Positions 61,101-64,000 of a stretch of 64,000 nt of DNA are shown piece by piece (the stretch's first letter is position 1; the number at the start of each line of letters is the position of its first letter). The position numbers and the translations under genes were made by a program. The stretch is taken from contig CM067087.1 of assembly GCA_034008185.1 (NCBI GenBank), positions 48,466,090 through 48,530,089 on the forward strand, written 5' to 3'. The notes under the pieces are model-generated. The model saw only the letters and a list, made by a program, of their open reading frames with translations, ran no database searches and was not told where the DNA came from. The stretch is from Gorsachius magnificus. Taxonomy: Eukaryota > Chordata > Aves > Pelecaniformes > Ardeidae.

Positions 61101-62585
61101 CCCTTTTCTGAGCAGTCTTTGCCATAAATTACTCTGAAACATTCTTGGTTCTGATTGTGGTACTACATGTTCCGTTTCGATGCAGCTTGTTGAAGTAACA
61201 ATCATTCTGTCCTTTAGGTGTGCTAATGAAAATGCACATAAAGATTTCAAGAAAGCTGTGGGAGCATGTCGAATTTTCTATCATGCTGAAACTGCTCAAC
61301 TAATAATACTGGTAAGTAATTATTTCTAAGTAAATGTTGCTTGAATTTTCAGTATATTATCTATGGGAAATACATAGCCAGCTGTATATTTGTATGGAAA
61401 ATGGTTTCAGTTGTCAAGCTGTGTAGACTGTGAGAGATTTAGTATGAGTAGATGTGTTTAAATTTAATCTTTGGAGGTGGGCCTTTAGGAGGGGCTATAC
61501 AAGTTCTCCATACAGCCTAAATTTAGGAGCAGCTTTCAGTCTCAGTGTTTTTACAATTCTTGTCATCCACAACTGAGTGCCGTTTCACTGCTTTGCGCAG
61601 ACGGCTCAAAGCTAACTCTGCTCTGGAGCAGTGGATTTCCCCCTGTACCCTATTACACTGTGCTTTGACCTACAGCTGGGTTGCCATGTGAAGAACTGCA
61701 CAGTTCAGCGTAGCCACCAAGGAATTGTTCACTCAGATTCTTCGGCGCAGTTCTCTCTTATTACGTAGACTTTTCCCAGCATTAGTTTCTCTCCACAGTT
61801 CTGTTCACTTAATATTATCCACTTGAACCTCACTCTCCAGAATTGTGTTTTCCTTGCTTGTTTCCTTAGCTCTGCCATTCAGACAGTGAGTGACAAGTAT
61901 GTACGTGGTAAAATGATATGTAATTTGTTTGTCTGGGGAACATCAAGGGGAAAGAGTTACCATGTACATCCAGCACCAAAATCTTTAGTGTAAAATATGC
62001 TGTGAGTGAGAACAGAAAATTGTTGGCTTGCAGAGGTGGTGCTTGATTTCTCATTCTTTGTTTTGAGGAAGAATAATGTCCATGTAAGTACTGGCAATTT
62101 AGATCACGTTTGTGATGTAGTTTAAATAGGTTCCTGATTTATCCTTTAAATGTGGATCTGCTTAAAAAATGAAACTTGATGTTCTTTCTCTTCTGTAGTC
62201 TGCCAGCGAAGCAACAGTGAAGAGAGTGAATATACTCAGTGACATGCATTTGCGCAGCATTCGTACCAAACTTATGCTTATGTCAAGAAATGAAGAAGCT
62301 ACAAAACACTTAGAAGTAAGCCATAGCTTGTAATTCTCACTGCTCGAAACTGAGCACATAACTGTATGTTACGTAGACTGCATGTGGATGAGTCTTACTT
62401 TGTTTTCCCTTCAGTGCACAAAGCAGCTTGCTGCAGCATTTCATGAGGAATTTGTAGTCAGAGAAGATTTAATGGGACTTGCTATAGGAACACATGGGAG
62501 TAACATACAACAAGCCAGAAAGGTTCCAGGAGTTACTGCCATTGAACTTGAGGAGGATACTGGTACTTTCAGAATCTACGGAGAG
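43083..62585 (+). CDS. FXR1: FXR1, FMR1 autosomal homolog 1 (first 8 exons, 3' incomplete)
   Basis: FXR1 is a cytoplasmic and nucleocytoplasmic-shuttling RNA-binding protein of the FMRP family. It joins polyribosomes and mRNP granules and is needed especially in striated muscle. The eight exons join in frame to 801 nt (residues 1-267 of a family length of about 540-680). They cover the paired Tudor/Agenet domains (about 4-50 and 63-115), the KH0 region (about 126-202) and the start of KH1 with GTHG at 235-238. Residues that separate FXR1 from FMR1 and FXR2 are FXR1-like: [51 protein letters not shown]. Relative to the human protein as I recall it, there are a few substitutions, e.g. Glu at 2, Gly in EIGEGDEVE, Tyr in VTYERLR, Asp in LRDAC and Glu in IELEEDTG. 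Start choice: ATG at 43083 has A at -3 and G at +4. The rest of KH1, KH2 and the RG-rich tail lie beyond 64000. Confidence 0.97.
43144..43260 (+). repeat. G-run tract at the 5' end of intron 1
   Basis: The sense strand carries repeated runs of three to thirteen G separated by one to a few bases, starting about 10 bp after the exon 1 donor. Many sets of four G-runs fit the G-quadruplex pattern. Together with the C-runs upstream of the start codon, it makes a sharp change of GC skew across the promoter. Such a pattern favours R-loops at CpG-island promoters. The exact run lengths may contain sequencing error. Confidence 0.85.
44533..44564 (+). repeat. C16A16 double homopolymer
   Basis: Sixteen C are followed directly by sixteen A. 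The A-run could be an old poly(A) end, but no retroposon body is recognisable upstream. Slippage-prone. Confidence 0.9.
45900..45923. repeat. T homopolymer run
   Basis: A T-run of about 21 bases with one preceding interruption (TTTTTTCTTTTT...) lies in intron 1. No element body is recognisable beside it on the minus strand that would explain it as a poly(A) tail. Confidence 0.8.
46075..46400 (-). mobile_element. CR1 LINE fragment in FXR1 intron 1
   Basis: The 3' part of a CR1 element in antisense orientation to FXR1. On the + strand it begins near GATCACAGATGGTTGAGGCTGG, passes GGGAGGTCATCTGGTCCA, and runs into the C-terminal ORF2 region. Translated on the minus strand it keeps [19 protein letters not shown] and [14 protein letters not shown], the usual CR1 C-terminus. 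A run AAAAAAAAACCCCAAACAAACAAAC (about 46260-46285) has been expanded inside it. The copy is more diverged than the pair near 41 kb and belongs to a different, older subfamily. The right edge is approximate. Confidence 0.85.
48342..48365. repeat. (GT)n(AT)n microsatellite
   Basis: GTGTGTGTGTGTATATATATACAC follows an A-run. It is a simple repeat in intron 1. Confidence 0.9.
48550..48860 (+). promoter_or_regulatory. CpG-rich patch inside FXR1 intron 1, possible internal promoter
   Basis: A second CpG-dense stretch, much smaller than the main island, stands out against the AT-rich intron. A strong donor-like CCAA|GTGAGT lies at 48678-48687, so a non-coding first exon ending at 48681 could in principle splice to exon 2. 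Some mammalian FXR1 isoforms are annotated as starting at Met86. The link is inference; no promoter motif is decisive. The long minus-strand open frame across it (48377-48967) has no recognisable domain. Confidence 0.3.
52656..52708 (+). CDS. FXR1: FXR1 exon 2 (residues 18-35)
   Basis: A 53-nt exon encoding [17 protein letters not shown] plus the first two bases of Asn35. It completes the core of Tudor domain 1. The acceptor is TTTTTGTTCTAG|GG and the donor AACAA|GTAAGT, leaving phase 2. The 53-nt length equals that of FMR1 exon 2 as I recall it. The sequence matches FXR1 with essentially no change. Confidence 0.97.
52709..56843 (+). other. FXR1: FXR1 intron 2
   Basis: A 4.1-kb intron with GTAAGT donor and TTCAACTTCCAG acceptor. 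It contains only simple T-runs and a TG/TA-rich patch (about 53678-53705). A doubtful CR1-like scrap lies at about 55550-55600. No further exon is recognisable. Confidence 0.9.
56844..56937 (+). CDS. FXR1: FXR1 exon 3 (residues 35-66)
   Basis: A 94-nt exon that finishes Asn35 and encodes [19 protein letters not shown], then [12 protein letters not shown]. It holds the end of Tudor 1, the linker and the start of Tudor 2. The acceptor is CTTCCAG|C and the donor GGAG|GTGAGT; it ends in phase 0. DIKKEI and the four prolines are FXR1/FXR2-type rather than FMR1-type. A Gly stands where I recall Ser in the human protein (EISEGDE). The length equals FMR1 exon 3. Confidence 0.97.
56938..58259 (+). other. 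FXR1: FXR1 intron 3
   Basis: A 1.3-kb intron with GTGAGT donor and CATTTTCAG acceptor. A T-run lies at about 57188-57207. Nothing else is recognisable. Confidence 0.9.
58260..58331 (+). CDS. FXR1: FXR1 exon 4 (residues 67-90)
   Basis: A 72-nt exon with whole codons at both ends. It encodes [19 protein letters not shown] followed by MMKGE, the heart of Tudor domain 2, with the WW pair and the CGWW turn typical of FXR1. The donor is GGAG|GTAAAG. The two Met codons at positions 86-87 are where N-terminally shortened human isoforms are annotated to start. The size equals FMR1 exon 4. Confidence 0.97.
58332..60605 (+). other. FXR1: FXR1 intron 4
   Basis: A 2.3-kb intron with GTAAAG donor and TTCTTCTATAG acceptor. 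It is AT-rich, and no repeat or extra exon is recognisable. Confidence 0.9.
60606..60754 (+). CDS. FXR1: FXR1 exon 5 (residues 91-140)
   Basis: A 149-nt exon. It encodes [20 protein letters not shown], the end of Tudor 2, then [19 protein letters not shown] and the start of the KH0 region ([10 protein letters not shown]), plus two bases of Ala140. The donor is ATGC|GTGAGT, phase 2. [12 protein letters not shown] is diagnostic for FXR1. Tyr replaces the Phe I recall in human VTFERLR. The length equals FMR1 exon 5. Confidence 0.97.
60755..61217 (+). other. FXR1: FXR1 intron 5
   Basis: A 463-bp intron with GTGAGT donor and TCTGTCCTTTAG acceptor. No feature is seen in it. Confidence 0.9.
61218..61311 (+). 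CDS. FXR1: FXR1 exon 6 (residues 140-171)
   Basis: A 94-nt exon that finishes Ala140 and encodes [19 protein letters not shown] followed by [12 protein letters not shown], part of the KH0 fold. The donor is ACTG|GTAAGT, phase 0. The HAETAQLII segment differs from human HPETTQLMI at a few positions, as recalled. This is a normal level of divergence for a bird ortholog. The length equals FMR1 exon 6. Confidence 0.97.
61312..62198 (+). other. FXR1: FXR1 intron 6
   Basis: An 887-bp intron with GTAAGT donor and CTCTTCTGTAG acceptor. No repeat or exon is recognisable. Confidence 0.9.
62199..62315 (+). CDS. FXR1: FXR1 exon 7 (residues 172-210)
   Basis: A 117-nt exon of whole codons encoding [19 protein letters not shown] and [20 protein letters not shown]. 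It forms the end of the KH0 region and the helix leading into KH1. The acceptor is TCTGTAG|TCT and the donor AGAA|GTAAGC. The sequence is essentially that of mammalian FXR1. The length equals FMR1 exon 7. Confidence 0.97.
62316..62414 (+). other. FXR1: FXR1 intron 7 (99 bp)
   Basis: A minimal 99-bp intron with GTAAGC donor and TTTTCCCTTCAG acceptor, the shortest in the window. Confidence 0.92.
62415..62585 (+). CDS. FXR1: FXR1 exon 8 (residues 211-267, KH1)
   Basis: A 171-nt exon of whole codons. It encodes [20 protein letters not shown], then the KH1 core [20 protein letters not shown] and the strand [17 protein letters not shown]. The GTHG loop (235-238) contacts the RNA backbone in KH folds. 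The donor is GGAGAG|GTAAGG. Glu stands where I recall Asp in human IELDEDTG. The frame stays open past the donor to 62642, but that read-through is intronic. The length equals FMR1 exon 8. Confidence 0.97.
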
Positions 62586-64000
62586 GTAAGGGGGAAACTT
62601 TGCATGAATCTGATGAGCATTTCACTCTGTATCTGCTTTTAGAGTGGCGAGAGCTGTACCCAGAATTAAGAACTGGAAATAGCCGTGTAGTCACCTGAGT
62701 GTCTCTATGCATGTTCACACTACAGCAGCTTGTACTACCTGTATTTGAAATAGGAGGCTTCATTGCAGTGGTGGCGTCCCTAAGATGTCTTCTGTCCTAA
62801 TGACTCCATGTGCTGATGCACAGATTCTATAACTGCACTGTACATCTTGGTCAACCTGAGAGAAGAATCATTTGCTGCTATTTCAGTTGATCACAGATAT
62901 TTTTTTTTCTCCTTAAGACTGTATATGCTGTTCTTGCTGGTTCTCCTTCTCCCCCTTTCTAGTTCACGTGTGTTTTGCTGTGTGGTGTCTGCTCCTCTGA
63001 CCTAGCCAAATATGTTAAAGCATATATCTGCTGCTTCCAGCCCTTCTATTTTGGCGGTTTAATGCTGGATTTGGTAAAATAATGCTGGTTTGCTCCAAGT
63101 TAATTCCATTTGTGTGACTCTCTAACTGATGTACTTTAAATCTTACAAGTGCCTTGAAACGTAGCTGGTCTTTGGACCAAAACAGTGATCCATTCAGGAG
63201 GCAGAAGGGTAGTGACAAAGATGCCGCTGTCACCAGGGCCCTATCAGAACATTTTTTGAGGGTTTTTATCCCATGTTACCAACTCTCTACAGGTGCTGCG
63301 AACATATGAGTGTCTGTTGTTAACACTTCTAGAAATCCTTGGTTGTCTGCCATTTCAGGAATCTGTGATCTTGAACTATGCTCCATGCATGTCAGGAGTA
63401 GAACCTGGTTGTGATCCAAGGGTCAGATGAAGTTGATGTTGCTGAGGGGAGGGTAAACTTAAGTACTCCTCAGTATCTCTGAAGTTCTGCGTTCTATTTC
63501 TTGGAAACCTTAAACACTGCCAGGGTATCAGGGTGGCAACAGATCCTTCTTTGGCTTAGTACTACCAGTAAATCACATCTCGCGTTTCGTGAAGAATAGG
63601 GCGAGTTTAAATGCAGCAGAATGTCTAGTGTATTCCAGTTTCGATCTCTTTAACATGAATGATGTGATGCTGAAACTTGTGGAAAGGTTACGACTGTCAC
63701 CAGCCTCTTAGAGTAGTGCACAGCAACAATTATAAATACCAGATGCCCCCTAAATAAAAATGCCTTTAGACACATTCAGCCTTGTCCTTCCTAGGCGTGA
63801 TAGCTGCTTCTAAAAAAGCCAGGCAACCTAAATAGTCCACGTGACGGGGGTTTCGGCATCTAGGTATACTTGTCTACTCTTCCAGCCTTTCTTCAGCTGA
63901 AGCTGGCAAGCAGCCAGGCCCTAATGGCTGTGAATACAGGGGCAGCCAATTTTAGGCTGAGATGTGTGTGAGTAGTGATCCAGTGTCCTTGACACTGTGG
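62586..64000 (+). other. FXR1: FXR1 intron 8, cut by the window edge
   Basis: At least 1.4 kb of intron. The family's next exon (coding for the ADAVKKAR segment) is not found in it, so exon 9 lies beyond 64000. No repeat of note is recognised. Confidence 0.85.

Noticed and set aside
62586..62642. Continuation of the exon 8 frame past 62585
   Set aside because: A perfect GTAAGG donor follows GGAGAG at the family's known exon end, and the read-through sequence has no FXR1 similarity.
63356..63430. Possible exon after the acceptor-like TGCCATTTCAG in intron 8
   Set aside because: The translation does not match the next FXR1 exon, and the frame soon stops.

Overview
This is nuclear DNA of a vertebrate, most likely a bird. 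It holds long gene-free stretches and one split gene with canonical gt-ag introns. Its recognisable dispersed repeats are CR1-type LINEs whose 3' ends show the avian ATTCTATG-type tail and the GGGTTGGAAGGGACC block. No Alu, L1 or bacterial-type organisation is visible. The species cannot be named; another sauropsid is less likely.

The only protein-coding gene I can support is the 5' part of FXR1 (FMR1 autosomal homolog 1), on the + strand from the start codon at 43083. Eight coding exons (43083-43133, 52656-52708, 56844-56937, 58260-58331, 60606-60754, 61218-61311, 62199-62315, 62415-62585) encode residues 1-267: both Tudor/Agenet domains, the KH0 region and the start of KH1 with its GTHG loop. 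Exon 9 and the rest lie beyond the right edge. All splice sites are canonical and the reading frame is unbroken. The start codon lies in a strong CpG island (about 42440-43360).

Layout: 1-40360 is intergenic DNA with no supportable exon. It contains simple repeats, an ancient CR1 relic (about 38265-38830), an unnamed repeat in two inverted copies (34438-34565 and 35502-35625), a diverged tandem duplication carrying two CTCF-like cores (about 24341-24560), a near-perfect RFX X-box (17829-17842) and several stretches that resemble conserved non-coding elements. 40382-42245 holds two young CR1 copies in opposite orientation, about 0.9 kb from the CpG island at the nearer edge. 42440-43360 is the FXR1 CpG island. 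43134-64000 is FXR1 introns and exons; intron 1 (9.5 kb) holds another CR1 fragment and a second CpG-rich patch (about 48550-48860) that could be an internal promoter.

I did not find an unknown protein system. The most unusual things are structural: the inverted CR1 pair upstream of the promoter, the abrupt C-rich to G-rich switch across exon 1, the tandem CTCF-like unit, and the unnamed inverted repeat pair. Long open frames elsewhere are by-products of CR1 sequence or of CpG-rich, stop-poor DNA.
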